Source of the DNA: Camellia lanceoleosa
Taxonomy: Eukaryota > Streptophyta > Magnoliopsida > Ericales > Theaceae
Reading direction: 5' to 3'
NCBI GenBank assembly: GCA_025200525.1
Contig: CM045761.1
Span: 135,472,223-135,536,222, forward strand
Length of the DNA: 64,000 bases
The notes under the pieces: model-generated
Seen by the model: only the letters and a program-made list of their open reading frames with translations
Told to the model about the DNA's origin: nothing
The model's database searches: none
Made by a program: the position numbers and the translations under genes
Shown: piece after piece, positions 11,269 through 24,110 of the stretch
How the letters are laid out: each line of letters starts with the position of its first letter
Numbering within the stretch: position 1 is the first letter of the stretch

Positions 11269-13117
11269 ATATATCCCTTTTAAGCTTTCTTTTGATTAAT
11301 AGCTTAACCACCTTTGCATGCTACTTTAAGGCTGGTTTTAGCCTCTTTAAAACTCTATTTTTAAGGCTTTGAAATATGGGTTTGAGTCTTGTTTGGTTAG
11401 GGGATGTTTCCTGTCTTTTGCTCTATGGCTTGTAAAGCCTCTTGAGCCACCATCCTTAGCCTTTGTTGTGACCTTTGTTTGGCCTTTCTACCATTGAAAC
11501 TCAGAGGAATTTCAGTGGTAGAAAGTTGGACTAAGAACTCAAAATGAGAGGGGGTGCTCCCCTCTCTTTTTGTCTTGTTTGTATGCATAGAGGGCCTACC
11601 AAGTAAGCATGTATTTCTAGCCTCTTTAGGCTTGGTTTGAGCATGTTTTTTTGTGAGTTTTTGGACCTGGTATATCTCTGTTTTTGGTTGGTTTGGTTGT
11701 CTCTTGAATGCTTCATACACTTATAGTGTAATTCTACTTTCTAGCCTAACATGCATCATGCTTTGGACCACCATTTTAGCATGTTTTTTGCTCCATTCCA
11801 GCAAGCTTTTACTCATGTTTTTCCATGCTTAAGCTTTGTTTTAAGTGTTTTGGGTCATGCATGCCTTGCTTTGTATAGCCATAGTGCAATCTTGCTCACT
11901 AGCCTTGAGTTTCAAAGTCTCTAGCATGCTTTACTTGAGTTGTTGGCATGCTTTTGCCTCATTTCGACCATGATTTTAGTATGTGTAGTGTGGTCATGCT
12001 CTCTCATGTTTCACTCTTTCAATGCTTTTGGAGAGTCATGCTTTATGCCTTAATCATGGCCTAACTTGTATGCATGCATGCTTAAGCTTTTGGGCTACCA
12101 TCTTAGTGTATTTGGTCTTATTTTGCCTTGATACAACTCTATTTTTGATTGCTTAGAGCATCCCTCATTTGCTTCTTACACTTGTAGTGTAATCCCACTC
12201 ATTGGCTTTGCATGCTTCATGCTTTATGCCTCTCATTCTAGCATGTGTTGGCTACCCTCCATCATGTTTCTAGCATTATTTTGACTTGCCTTGGGACTTT
12301 TTTGAGTCACCTTGGCCCTTTGGGGCTTGCTTGATATAGCTATGGTACAAGTGCCTTTGTTGGCCTTAAGCTTTGAGCCTCTTAGCATGCCTCATTTGTC
12401 ATATGTGCATGATATGGCATCATTTGGAATGTAATTTCAGAGCTTATGTCTTTGCTATACTCCCATGTTTATCACTCTTTCATTGCTTTTGAGAGTTGGC
12501 CCTTATGCCTAGTTGATGAGCCACTACATGAGCATCATTATCTTGCCTTTCATGCTATCATTTGAGCATTTTGGTCATTGTTTGGGCATGCATGAGGTCT
12601 GTCCATAGTTGGTTTAAGTCCATTGAGCATTGTATTGCATGCCTCTTGTATGATGCTCTTTACTTGTTTTGATGCTTTAGCCTACCATGCATGCATTGTT
12701 CATATGTTAAAACCTTGTGCATGCGACATTAACATTGTTAGATATGCATGTTGTGTGTGTTGCATTGTGTTTGGATTGGACGTCAATGCAAACACGAGAA
12801 TGTTACTGCGTTTCATACTTGAAGTGATGAAACGCGCCTCATTTCTTGGTCACTGACACCTTTGATCATGTATGATAAGGTGGAGATTCATCGAATCCTA
12901 TGTGTTATTTGTGCATTCATCAACATTGTGCAAGCTTGACTCCTTGACCATCATGCATCGAGATGCGTGATTGATGGCTTGAGAGCTGAGCACTACACTC
13001 CTTTGAGCTTGAGACATAATAAGGAATGTGGTTGCACACACATTCCCTTACAAATACACCGCCATGCCTTTGTTTGTGCTTTCTTTATGACAAAAGGAGA
13101 AAGTGCGGAAGAAGTGC

Positions 13118-13230
13118 TGGCCGCCATCGAGGCGCCAACCGACCATCAAAATCGCCAATTGGCTATCAGAAGTGGCCAATAGCCATTAACTCCGGTCGAT
13201 GGCCACCATCTCTGGCCAACCATCCCTCAA
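13118..13230 (+). repeat. Second GGCC-palindrome array of the 5' LTR
   Basis: This is a decayed copy of the array at 35761-35872 in the 3' LTR, where GCCG words recur at 35763, 35783, 35803, 35824, 35843 and 35864. The spacing is again 20-21 bp. It lies downstream of the promoter, towards the LTR end. Confidence 0.5.
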
Positions 13231-14691
13231 CATGTTCCTGAGATGGATCAGAATCAACCTGGAAGTTGGCACAATTTTCAGAAGTCCAATAGAGTGCAAA
13301 TAGAGGCATCATGAGGCACGGTAGTGGATTTCCGGGAGGAAGCCGACCGAGCATGCATGTCCCTCATCCGCGAGGCCATTTTACCGCTTTACTAGCTAGT
13401 TATAGTTAATTGCATGTTTTTGTAATTAATTAGTTTAATATGGTTTGTAATAATTAATTAGCTAGAATAGTTAATTAGTTAATTTGTAATAGTTAGCTTA
13501 ATTAGCGTAGCTAGTTAGCTTTCATTTCATTCGGACCCTCCGTTGAGAGGGTAATTTTGTAATAAGTGTGTGTGTGTGTGCGATGTATGTCTTCCAACCC
13601 CCAGTTCTTTCTCCCTTTTACTTATCAGCTTTCGATGGTTAGTTTAGGACATGTTTCAATTAGCATACTTATGCTTTGCATGCGTGCATCATTCATCTAT
13701 CTTGCATGCACTGGGCTCAGCGCATAATTTAAACTGCATCGTATTCCGATACTTACTTGAATACGTGTTTCAAAGCATATTATCGAGTGTTGCATTCGTA
13801 TACCATCTTAGAATAGCCAAGCCTACTTAGTTGCATTTTTGCATGTGTTGCATTAGGCATCTTAACATAGTTAGGATCATACATGATTTCTAACTAGTTT
13901 CTGTTTTGGTTCGGAGTACTTGGTGAGTGTTTATGCTTTAGCATCCTTGCATGTGTGTAAGTGATTGCCATGATAGCATGCTTACCATGAGGTTATGTGC
14001 TTATGTGTTTATTTGCATGAATATACGTGGATGAAGGCTTCATTGCTTGAATTGAAACAATTCGTCAAAATGTGCATTTTAAGCCCACTTGAGAGTGGCA
14101 AAATCATGTTTTCTTAAGCCCACTTGAGGGTGGCAAATCCGCATCTAAGCCTACTTGTAAGTAGCAACATCAAACCATTTTCGAAAAACAAACATGAGAT
14201 GTTTTGTTCCAACTTGAGTGATTGAGTCCATACTTGTATGTTGTGCACATCACATAGTAAGTTAGCCAATAAACCGGAATAAGAATACATGTGTTTTCAA
14301 AAACAACATATCATGTTAGTAGAGGCGATCTTTGATCGGCGGCGAGTGCTCATTTCATGACCTTCGCCGTACCCAAGTTCGAGTCGAGGCAACTTTGGTG
14401 ATGACGGACACGTGGCCTTAAGCACGAGTCAGGGTTTCCTAAATTTTCCAAAAACAAAATATTTAGGTGGCGACTCTGAAATCTGGCAAAACAGTCCATG
14501 TTTGGCACTTTTTGATTAAAAATTGATTTTTCAAAACCAATTGCCGGATTTGGATTCTTTGGTGATTTATCAGTCTTACATTGCATTTTGTGAGATTAGA
14601 TTCAGAACCATGTCAGGAGTCCGAACTGTAGTAGCTAGAACTACAATTCACGCCCTCGCGCGCGGATCAAAGTTTGGGCGGTCTACAGTTT

Positions 14692-14709
14692 CTGGCGACT
14701 CTGCTGGGG
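14692..14709 (+). other. Primer binding site, tRNA-Arg type
   Basis: TGGCGACTCTGCTGGGGA begins four bases after the LTR end. It is complementary to the 3' end of plant tRNA-Arg of the GACTC...GAGTCGCCA type. tRNA-Arg priming is characteristic of the Ogre/Tat branch of Ty3/gypsy, which supports the lineage call. Confidence 0.75.
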
Positions 14710-15622
14710 ATTTAGAGAACTTGACTTGAACTCATGATATGTTGTTTTGTCTACACTTATGTGTCTCTTTGCATTGCATTTGCATTGGTGCGCCTACAAC
14801 ATCGTGTTTGCCGTTTGCTATTCCTGAATAGTTTGCCGGAGGCTGCGTGCCATAAGGCTGACCGGTTACGGGCTCTGCCATGATGGGAACACAAACCTCG
14901 GTTTTTACTGAGGCACCCTTTTTGACTATTCGACCTAGTGCATATCGGAATCCCTAATGACCATTCCAAACTAGGACAGGTTGCTTACCTGGTTGTAGGT
15001 TGTTTGAAACCGTAGCGTGCGTAGTGAAACCCTAGCTCTTGACAAGATAGGACAGGGAAACCTTACCCCTCCATAGGGGTGTTTTGGCTCTCACTTGCTT
15101 GCTATGTGCTTTTAGAGTGTGTCTCTGAGGTTGCATGTGTCGGTTGCAAGTGCAGGTATCGATCTTAGGACATCGATGTTTGGGGTATTAGATTGAGGCG
15201 ATGACTTGAGGCGATGATCAGTGTTGATAATAATGTGTTCAGCTTACAATGTCAACTGTGTGTTGTCTTAATTTAAGCCGAAGTGCTGTCCGTTTTTCTA
15301 CTTATTGTTTCCTTATTATGTTTTATTTATCTTTTTGCAAGGTAGTTTAGCATCATTGCTTCTGACCAAGTAGATATTCCCCAAGCACTCTGGATTAGAG
15401 GTCGAAGGCTTCATCTATCTGAGGATCTAGTTGACGGACAAGCAGTGTTCCTTTCATTACCCCCAGTTACTAGACGGAGTCGATTAGGCCTGATTCATCG
15501 ATTACTTGTTACTAGATCAGCGGTCCTTTTCCACTCCACCAGTGAGTAGTTAGGCTGAGGTCTTCGTTTCTACCACAGAGAGAGATACATCTGTTCAGTT
15601 AGATCAGCACTTTACAGTCGAA
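14710..15622 (+). other. Non-coding leader between primer site and gag
   Basis: About 0.9 kb without a credible frame. Conserved words such as 'atttagagaacttgac', 'catttgcattg' and 'gtagtgaaaccctag' recur at 60008-60335 in the diverged copy, so this is true element leader. Ogre elements carry an extra ORF before gag; I see no trace of one here. Confidence 0.55.
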
Positions 15623-17184
15623 ATGGAGGACATGATGCGTCTGCTCCAAGAGACCATGCAAGCCATGCGATGAGGATCTTTTGCCGAGCGAGTTTGCCTT
15701 AGCGTCGGCAGAGGTTGTGGCTCAGCGAGCTGGTGATTGCGGACTTGACCAGCAACAACCACAACAAGCCGGAGCATTTGCTTCGCATCCATCCCCACCC
15801 CTACCTAGAGTTCCAACACTCGAGGATACTACAAGCGTCGAGAAGATCTGAGCGCTCCAGCAGGGGCCCGCCACTAGTTCTACGCAAAATTTCAAAGACA
15901 CCGGCCTTTTCAGCAGATACACCGTTTGAATCGAGATGGACCCAACCGCTCGAAGGTCGAAGCGAAAAGCTATTCAAGAGGGCTCAAGGTGTGAATTCCA
16001 TTAGGACATAGAGGATAGATACACCGATTCGGTGATGACTTTGCCAAACCAGTTCAAGATGCCACATATAAACCATTTTGATGATTACGGGATCCCATGG
16101 TACATTCGGTTGTTCTCGGATATCCTAAGGCCAATAGGCCTCTCGGCTACAAAGTTTTCCCTCTTTGGCGGACCACCGGTGTTGCGACCATCTATCTGTA
16201 GTTGGAAGATTGTCAAGAGAAGTTGGGAGGAGATGCATTTGAGGCCTTCGTTGCCCATATTCATACAACACACAAATTGAGGTCATAACTTCGTGATCTC
16301 GAGACAACCGAGCAAGAGCCAAAGAGGGCTTCTCGACTTTGTAACGTTGGAAAGCCAAAGCTTCTATGATGACCACCGGGCGGTCGAGAAGGATCGAGAT
16401 CTGAGATGGTTGTCGCAATCTCAACCCAAAGCGATGCAAAGATGATCGTCTTACCCCTTCCCACCTTTGGCGATTTATCGAGATTGGGGTCTGATTGAGG
16501 ACACCATAAGGATCGATTGACCACGAGAGAGAAGCCCAAGAGGGCATTTATTCATGATTCGAATCTGACACAGTAGTCTTTGCGGTACCGAAACTTCGAT
16601 GTTGGTATGGTCACCACCACAACACCAAAAGCAGCAACCCCATTCACGTGCGTCGTCCGTGCATAAATGACCAAATACCCACCACAGGGCGGAGGACTTA
16701 TATCCATTGTATATGCCTTTGTCCAAAGCCACGGGGTTTTAATCAGAAGGGCATTTGAAGCCCTGGGCCATGACCGTTACCAAATAACCTCCTACCAACC
16801 AATAACCCGGCCAAATACTGTGCCTTTCACCAACAGCATGGTCATGACACCGACCAGTGCTTTAGACTGCGTCATGAGATTCAGGATCTTATTGACAACA
16901 AGGTGATCGCGCCTCCAGAAAAGCAGAATGTCACCACCAATCCACTCCCACCACATAACCAAGCTCCACCACCTAAACACATCAACCTGATCCAAACCAC
17001 AGCCATTCCATATGACCCAAGCATATGCATCACACCCTTCCACCTACCCAAGCCTGAGGTGTTCATCCCAGACAGCACGGACTTGTGCATGTTAAGCACC
17101 TCCCAAACCCAACCTGAACCGGTGGTAGTGACCGTCAAAGACAGAACCGGGATGACTTTAGAGGCAGATGGGAATGATAATTGA
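15623..17184 (+). pseudogene. gag pseudogene of the giant Tat element
   Basis: Starts near ATG 15623 (MEDMMRLLQETMQ). Capsid-like pieces are spread over all three frames because of frameshifts and stops. Recognisable parts include a QIEVIT / LRDLETT segment near 16275 and RWKAKASMMTT near 16345. A zinc-knuckle-like motif (CAFHQQHGHDTDQC, Cys 16819 to Cys 16858) is followed by RLRHEIQDLIDNKVI, the pattern of Tat gag proteins. The tail (16903-17184) has a proline-rich PPHNQAPPPKH stretch. The product would have packaged element RNA. It cannot be made now. Confidence 0.75.
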
Positions 17185-17848
17185 GCTGAGGGTGCAGGAG
17201 CTTTGCGTGCAACCCAAGTGGTTATGTCACATCAACAGATTAGGTTAAGCCGAGGGTAGAGTTGCCAGCTGGAGCAGAAATTAGTGTGGTCCGGGAAGAT
17301 GGACCAAGTCAGGGATTAGATGACCTAGCGGTTTGGAAGAATATTGCCAATCTACAGTTCTTCAACGAGTAGGACTCAGGGGATGTGAACATCAACTGGT
17401 TCAACTTGGATGAATCAGCAGAAAATACTGGGTGGCTCAGCGACGAGCCGAATGTTGTTGAGGTGCCTCAGCCAGAATAGGGACTGTCAGAAATGGGGAC
17501 ATCAGCAGTGGCTGGAATGGCCAAAAATCAGAAGGAATCGCCGGAGAGCACCGGTGCTAAGAATTTTGCTCGGGATTTGGGTAGTTTAGTCTGATGAATC
17601 TTGAACAGGAGGCTACATTGAAGCATCTTGAGCAAGAAAAGATCAAGGATCTTGAGAAGGCTAGGAAAGCCAAAGCCCCTACGGGGACGGAATGTCTTTG
17701 TGAGCACGAAATAATTATATGAGCCGGACGGTATGCGCCGGTTGTGGATGGCATGTGGTGGGAAGACGTCGACTACTTGCGTCTTGCCCATCTTGGCGAA
17801 TTGAAGCGAACCAGCGGATGACACGATATGCGTTGAGAGGTTGACCAT
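17185..17848 (+). pseudogene. Decayed gag-protease junction
   Basis: Collinear with the element polyprotein but closed in all frames over most of its length. No motif survives. Confidence 0.4.
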
Positions 17849-18924
17849 ATGACTAGGAGTGGGCGGTACTTCAAGCCCCCACACTTGGACCAGCCGGAGG
17901 CGTCCAAGAAGGACAAAGAAGCGGAGAGGCAGAAGGAAAAACTGTTGGAGGAAGAGGCTGTATTGATACAGCTTAAGAAAATTCAAGCAGACATCTCCAT
18001 CTGGGGACTACTTATGGCTTCGAGGGTTCACAAACAGGCTGTCCTTACAGCCATGGATAGGGCTAAACTTTCAATCGATATAACTCTGGCGGTTGGTAGA
18101 AATTTGGTTTTTAGGAGGGCTTCACGACCTTGACCTTCACCGACAAGGAACTATTGCCCAAGGGCTCAAATCATAACAAACCACTCTACATCTTTGTGGA
18201 GTGTAGAGAGAAATGGATACCGATGGTCCTTGTTGACACAGGATCTGCTATCAATGTGTGTCCGTCGAGGACAGCATATGCTATCGGGTTGAAGCCCACG
18301 GATTTCGTGCCTTTTGCCCAGGTGATAGGGGCCTAGGATAATACCAGCTGGGAGGTGATGGGGACCGTACAGATTAAGACTCAAGTTGGCCCAGGACAAC
18401 AGGACATTGAGTTTCATGTCTTGGATATTCCCGTAACCTTCAATCTACTCCTTGGGCGATCGTGGGCGCACCGAAATCTCTTACACCAAATGCTGAAGTA
18501 CCCCCACGAGAAGGGGGTGGCAATCGTTTTTGGGAATTCTTCAATACATCCGCCACCAGAGATTTCTACACCAGTTCTAGAGATTGAGCATGGCGCGAAA
18601 GATATATTTTTGTTAGGATTCACCCTAGCTGAGGCCCGGGTTGTACAAAACATGTTAGTTGTTAATAAGGGACTATACGTCAGTGTACAATCTATCTACC
18701 TTATGAACAAGCTTCAGCACATGCCCGGAATGGGATTAGGGCGAAGTGGCCGAAAGGGCGTTGTAGCATCAGCCAAAGTGTCGCACAACCCATATACTTT
18801 TGGCCTAGGTTATCTGCCTACCAAAGAGGATTGGGCAAGGAAAGGGAGAGAGATGGCCGGAAGAGCCAGGGCAAAGAAAGCCGGGAAGCATTATGAGTTA
18901 ATGCCGTCTATCGAAGGACCTTGA
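17849..18924 (+). pseudogene. Aspartic protease region of the giant element
   Basis: Three overlapping open segments (17849-18133, 18130-18336, 18355-18924) carry, in order: a MTRSGRYFKP start with a Lys/Glu-rich coil, ISIWGLLMASRVH, protease active site LVDTGSAINVCP near 18230, and ILLG-equivalent FNLLLGRSW near 18450. A glycine-patch-like MPGMGLGRSG follows near 18720. The Asp-Thr-Gly triad is intact. One stop at 18334 and a frameshift near 18130 prevent translation of the whole. The arrangement is typical of Tat-branch gag-pro. Confidence 0.8.
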
Positions 18925-19560
18925 GCAGACGCTTTGTCCGGGAGGGGGAAGACTTCCCATTCTATGGCTTTCCGGAACCCTAGATAAATTCAAAGAAGCG
19001 GCGCTTGCGGCGAAATCTTTGATCTTCGGTTGTCGAGGATGAAGTTAGAAAGAGCAGACCTACGATTGAAATTTGAATGCAAGGAGGTTTCTGAGAGCAC
19101 AAAAATAAAGATGGGGGTAGCATTGGCTTGTCTTCTCACAGATCCTTAGATCGTACCGGTGTGCTTGGGGGATAACTTCTCAGTTTCCATGATCGGGAAT
19201 GATGCGGCCGTGGGCCCACCTTTTGGTATTCTCGACGCATCCATCGCACCCTCCATCGTCTGGCAATACAATGAGGGGTTTTTATCAGCGATTTGGTCGG
19301 TAGTGGTAGGAATCTGATTCCAGAAGTCTGTGGAGTCGGAATCGAGTTCGGCTCGTCTAAGTCTGAGTTTGGTATTCTTGAGGTGATAACGGATGCCTTA
19401 TCTGTCGGTCGTCTTTTCTTTTTCCTTTGAGTCTGTTGTAATAGAGAATCGGTAATTTGGATGTTATTAATGAGAATGAATGCGACTATGGCTTAAGTAC
19501 TTTTACGTGCCCTTAATTTATTGCATTAATCTAGACTTTCAAAATTTTGATGAAAGCAGC
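18925..19560 (+). other. Protease-RT linker, possible decayed intron
   Basis: The frame decays after 18924. A T-rich non-coding stretch at 19390-19535 ends in 'gcattaatctag' directly before coding-like FQNFDESSEEEIPPIL (19538 onward). Ogre elements are known to splice an intron between protease and RT. A similar intron here is plausible, but I cannot fix its donor. Confidence 0.35.
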
Positions 19561-20373
19561 GAGGAAGAAATTCCTCCGATTTTACAACGTTTGATTTAGC
19601 AAGAGCATGAGAAGTTTGTAAAACCGTTGGTTGTGAAATCACTACAATTAATGTTGATATTGAGAAGGACCCACATTTGGTCGGATCGGGTCCACGTTGT
19701 CTTGGAGGCTTGGCGCTTAGTTATGATTAAAAGATTTCAAAAGCGTTTTCCGTAGTTCTATGAAGACATGCTTGGAATTGATCTTGAGATTGTCTGATCG
19801 ATCCCTCTTGACCCAAAGGCTGGTCATAAACAAAAGCTCAGAAGGATCGCGGATGGGCCTGAAAATCAAAGAAGAGGTCACCAAGCGGTCGTATGAGGTT
19901 CTTGTTAGTATCTGAATATCCAACTTAGTTGGCCAATATAGTTCCGGTGCTGAAGAAAGACGGCAAAATTCGGGTATGTGTGGACTTCAGGGATTTGAAC
20001 AAAGCCAGTCCGAAGGACGACTTTCCTCTGCCGCACATCGACGAATTAGTGGACTTCACTGCTGGGCATGTGCTACTCTCGTTCATGGATGGTTTTTCAA
20101 GCTACAATCAGATTTTGATGGCACCCGAAGACATGGAGAAGACTGCTTTCACCACCCCGTACAGAACCTATTGTTATAGGGTGATGCCGTTCGGTTTGAA
20201 ATACGCTGGGGCTACGTATCAACGGGCTGCGACCACAATTTTTCACAATATGATCCATAAAGAGGTTGAGGTGTACGTGGATGACATGATTGTCAAGTCC
20301 AAGGAAAAAGAGGGCCACTACACCGCCTTGCAAAAATTTTTCCAACGAATCAGAGAGTATTGGTTGTGGCTGA
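19561..20373 (+). pseudogene. Reverse transcriptase, N-terminal part (interrupted)
   Basis: Upstream pieces (DPKAGHKQKLRR near 19815) are broken by stops. From 19929 one frame is open: VPVLKKDGKIRVCVDFRDLN, FPLPHIDELVD, FMDGFSSYNQI, MPFGLKYAGATYQR and the catalytic YVDDMIVKS near 20275. Both aspartates of YVDD are intact. The frame is cut after 'RIREYWLWL' by solo LTR A at 20374 and resumes at 22758. Confidence 0.85.
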
Positions 20374-22762
20374 TGTCACGACCCAAACCCGCCCCTATGG
20401 GTTTAGTACCATAACCGGCTAGTAATCCGAGATTAGAAGGCACATATGATAAGACGATGTCTGAGTATAGGGGCATGGCGGAAGCCAAAACAGTAAATAA
20501 ACATTGTCCAATGAACTATGATAGTCTGTATGCAAAAAGACTTTTTATACATATATACAGTCAGTGACAAAACAGTATGTACATATATACAATCATTCAG
20601 TTCAGGGACCTAATCCCTATTAAACAGTAGTAACAGTCTATCTGATCATACAAAAGCAACCTGAGAGGCGGAAATTAAACCACCCTTAAGCCATAGCTTG
20701 ACAGGTTCGGAACCTCGCAGTGAGGCACAGTAGTTGGCTTGACAAAAAAGGGAGTCTAACTCACGCTCCTATCTCCGGTCTGGTGCCTGAACACCTACAT
20801 ATATTTATAAACAGTGAGCTAAAGCGCAGTGAATAACATAATGCGTAAAGAGGTTTAGAATGAATGTCCTTACGATAATGAAAAGCAGTTCATTAAACGA
20901 TATTTGATCGTTCGATCGATGCGGTCATATGTGGTACATCCATTAGCATAACGATGCGAAACAATAGGTCTTAAAAGGCCGAGCGATGAAATGATGGCCA
21001 TCAATCGATGCGATGTAGTGGTTCCAACAAGGAACCGACAAAGATCTCTGTGCGATACTTGATACTTGATATGATAGCGATTGATGGTTGCTAAGGATGC
21101 CTGTCTGATTCGAGAATATAGGACATACATTCATTCGATTAACGATATCAATTCAAAAAGCAGTTGATTAAGCGATCGAAATATTCACGATTGAACATAT
21201 CTTTACACAATTGTTACTCACGAGTTACGGGCTACAATAAAGCTAAATGGCGTCCTGAAAGCCAACCCTATCTGATGTGAGCGAACACACACTAAGTTAC
21301 ATTGGAATCAAAAACTTAGTCCCTACTTAGACTTCGGTGTGGTTCTACATCTACATCCTCATTAAAATGCCTTAAACTAGGCCTAAGAATGCCTAGAATG
21401 AAATGAGGATGCAAAGATGCACTTTTAAAAGCATTTTGAATTTTTGAAAGGGGTCATTCGAGCGTAACACTCGCTTGAGCGAACACAGACAACGGTTCCG
21501 CTCGGCGTTACTTTCCCTTTCGAGTGGGCGTAAAATATGGCAAAAATCTTGGATGCTCGGAAATCACGCTCGATGGGCGCTCGACACCCTTTCGGCGTAA
21601 GACCTGGGTCCGCTCAAGCGTCAATTATGCTTGGCGGACTTCAAAAGCAAAGAAATCTTGAAAGCACAATTTCACGCTCGGCGCCCGATAACCCGCTCGG
21701 CGTGAGTTCAAAATCTGGAATTTCGATTTGAACCTCAACTCAAATCCAACTTCAAAAGCATCAAATTCAATTCCTTTGGGCCCATTTTCCAGAAAACACT
21801 TCAAAACTCATAATATTACATGTTTCAAAGATCAATTTGATAAATCAAAACCCAAGGGTATTTCAATTAAATCCAATTTCAAACCAATTTTCATGAACAA
21901 GATGAACATGCAACATGCATGAATCCAAATCATTTCAAAGCTTTAAATACAAGCTCAAATGAGCTAATTCTTTCTAAACAAGATGGTTTCATGGACCTTA
22001 GCTAGAACTTGGACATGCATGTATCATTTTTCCATGTAATCATCTCAAAAGTCAACGTTACAAACATGCATGCATGAATTAAGCTATAATTCAACATATT
22101 AGAACTAAATCATGACTTGGCCCCTCAATTAGACATGAACCATGCAAGAATCAACTTAAACACAACAATGAAAGGATAGATTTCTACCTTAAGTCTTGAA
22201 TTAAAGGTAAGGAGGCTCAATTATACAATCTCTCTTCCAAATCTTCAAGTCTCCAAACAAAACAACAAGGACAATTCAACTCTCTCACTTTCTCTCTCTC
22301 TAGTTCGGTAGTGGTGAGGAAATGAGCTGATGAAATGTTTGTTTGAGTGTATAAAGGCTCAAATATGTTTAGCCTACATGGCCCACTAACAATGGCATTT
22401 AAGTAAATAAGCTTAACTCTTTAATTAGCTCTAATTGATCTAGTTTAAACATACCAAATCACTTTTCAGGTAAATATACCATAAAATCACATTAATTCTA
22501 AGGTTTATAAAACATCAATTAATTTCGGATTCGGCCGCCGATAAGGCCATCAACTTGCAGTTTAAACATAAAAATATGAACAGATAGTCAATCAGTCAAA
22601 CAGATAGAAATGCATTTAAACAGATACAGTCAATCACTCAGTTTCAGATTTCAGTCGGTTAGTTCAGTATTTCAATCTGTTCCATTACTTATCATAATTA
22701 GTCTCAGTTTGGCAGTATTTGGTAGTTCATCGGTAAACAGTGACGAGGGTTGTTACAGCTGA
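20369..22762 (+). mobile_element. Solo LTR A (20374-22757) with GCTGA target duplications
   Basis: Starts TGTCACGACCC and ends GGGTTGTTACA, 2384 bp, flanked by GCTGA at 20369-20373 and 22758-22762. It has no internal coding region or second LTR, so it is a solo LTR left by LTR-LTR recombination. It splits the RT gene of the giant element. It is homologous over its length to solo LTR B and, in reverse, to solo LTR C. A cluster of 'cgctcgagcg'-like words lies at about 21458-21715. Short frames inside are chance. Confidence 0.9.
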
Positions 22763-24110
22763 ATCCTCAGAAATGTACATTTGGTGTTACAGCAGAGAAA
22801 ATGCTAGATCACACAAAGGGGAATCGAGGTCGATCTTTTCAAAATCAAGGCCATCTTAGAAATGCCACCACCGAGGACTGAAAAGGAGGTGCGAGGCTTT
22901 CTGAGTAAAGTGCAATTCATAAGACGGTTTATTGCAAAATTAACCTTGACTTGTGAACCATTGTTTGGTCTCCTGAATAAAGAAAAGAAGTTCCAATGGG
23001 ACGACTGATGCCAAGTTGCTTTCGGCGAGATCAAACAATATTCTGAGAACCCACTGTGTTGTCACTTGCTTTGGTAGAAAGCAGATTGATTCTGTACCTA
23101 TCGATGTTGAAATGACAATTGGCTACATACTTGCACGGAGTTTGAGGACAAAGTGGAGAAGGCTATCTACTACGAGCAAGAAAATCTTTGGATTCTGAGA
23201 CCGCTACACTCATTTGGAGAAAACATCTAGCCTTGGTATGGGTTGCTAGGAAGTGAAGCACTACTTGTTAGCTCACTCTGTATCTTGGTTTCGAGATTAG
23301 ATCCCATCAAATATCTCTTGAGAAACCGGACTTCTGAGTAAGCTAGTTAGTTGGTTATACGCTTTCGAATTTAATCTGAAGTACATAACGCGCAAGTCGA
23401 TTGAAAGGAAGAAGCGATGGCGGAGTTCTAACAACCACCCAGTTGATGGGGCCGAAACTAGAATATTTGTTCCCAGCCAAGGCCATTCTGCATATCGAAG
23501 AAGAGACTTGGACGATATACTTTGACGGAATGTCAAACTAGTACGGGTATGGGATATGGGTGTTACTGATAGCGCCCGACAATTCCCGCATACCCTTAGC
23601 ATTAAAACTCCAGTTCAAAGTGTCAAACAATGAGGCAGAATATGAGGCATGTATTGCTGAACTAGAAGCCGCCATAGAATTAGGGGCAAAACGGTTGGAT
23701 GTCATCGGGGACTCAAACCTTGTTGTATCTCAAGCTAAAGGAGATTGGAAAGTTAAAAAAGAAAAGATGAGAATCTATCACGGACCTTGGGCGTTACGAT
23801 TCCTCGATTTGAGAAATTGAACCGCTCATACATTAAGAGAGAACAACGAGGTTCCTGATTCATTAGTAACTCTATCTTCTATGATAAACATCCATTTGGT
23901 CCGGATGCGTTCGATCATCATTGAACAGAAATTTGTGTCGGCCTACGAGCTGATTAATGCCATAGATGTGGTATAAGATCAAAACCCTTAGTATTATGAC
24001 ATCTGGAACTTCTTGTAAAAAGAGGGCTACTCATCAAGGGTAAATGACAAAGATAAGAGGGCAATATAAAGAATGGCTGCTCAGTTCATAAATCTCTGAG
24101 GTAAAGCGTA
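22758..24110 (+). pseudogene. RT C-terminus and RNase H region of the giant element
   Basis: RT resumes after solo LTR A (LNPQKCTFGV-like, 22763 on) and is followed by heavily broken sequence. An RNase H frame is open at 23560-23820: IAPDNSRIPLALKLQF, NNEAEYEACIAELEAAI and VIGDSNLVVSQ, preceded by YFDG near 23520. This matches the archaeal-like RNase H that the Tat branch carries as a second domain. The NNEAEYEA and GDS motifs are intact. Stops before and after make it inactive. Confidence 0.75.

Larger units (their letters stand above)
10529..14687 (+). mobile_element. 5' LTR (4159 bp) of the giant Tat/Ogre-like element
   Basis: Begins TGTAGACACCCCATTTTTG and ends GGCGGTCTACA. It aligns throughout with 33196-37340, with scattered substitutions and small indels. 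A TATA box lies at 10991. Pyrimidine-rich leader sequence follows, then a conserved splice donor at 11263. Two arrays of GGCC palindromes sit at about 10731-10855 and 13118-13230. The middle (11700-12750) is rich in 'agcatg' and 'catgctt' words. A CT/TTAAT-rich low-complexity tract lies at about 13390-13520. Open frames inside (for example 10476-10949) do not persist as conserved coding frames and are treated as chance. Confidence 0.92.

Noticed and set aside
13390..13520. Possible origin-like or satellite TTAATTAGCTAG tract
   Set aside because: It is a low-complexity tract present in both LTRs of the giant element. Nothing beyond LTR membership supports a function.
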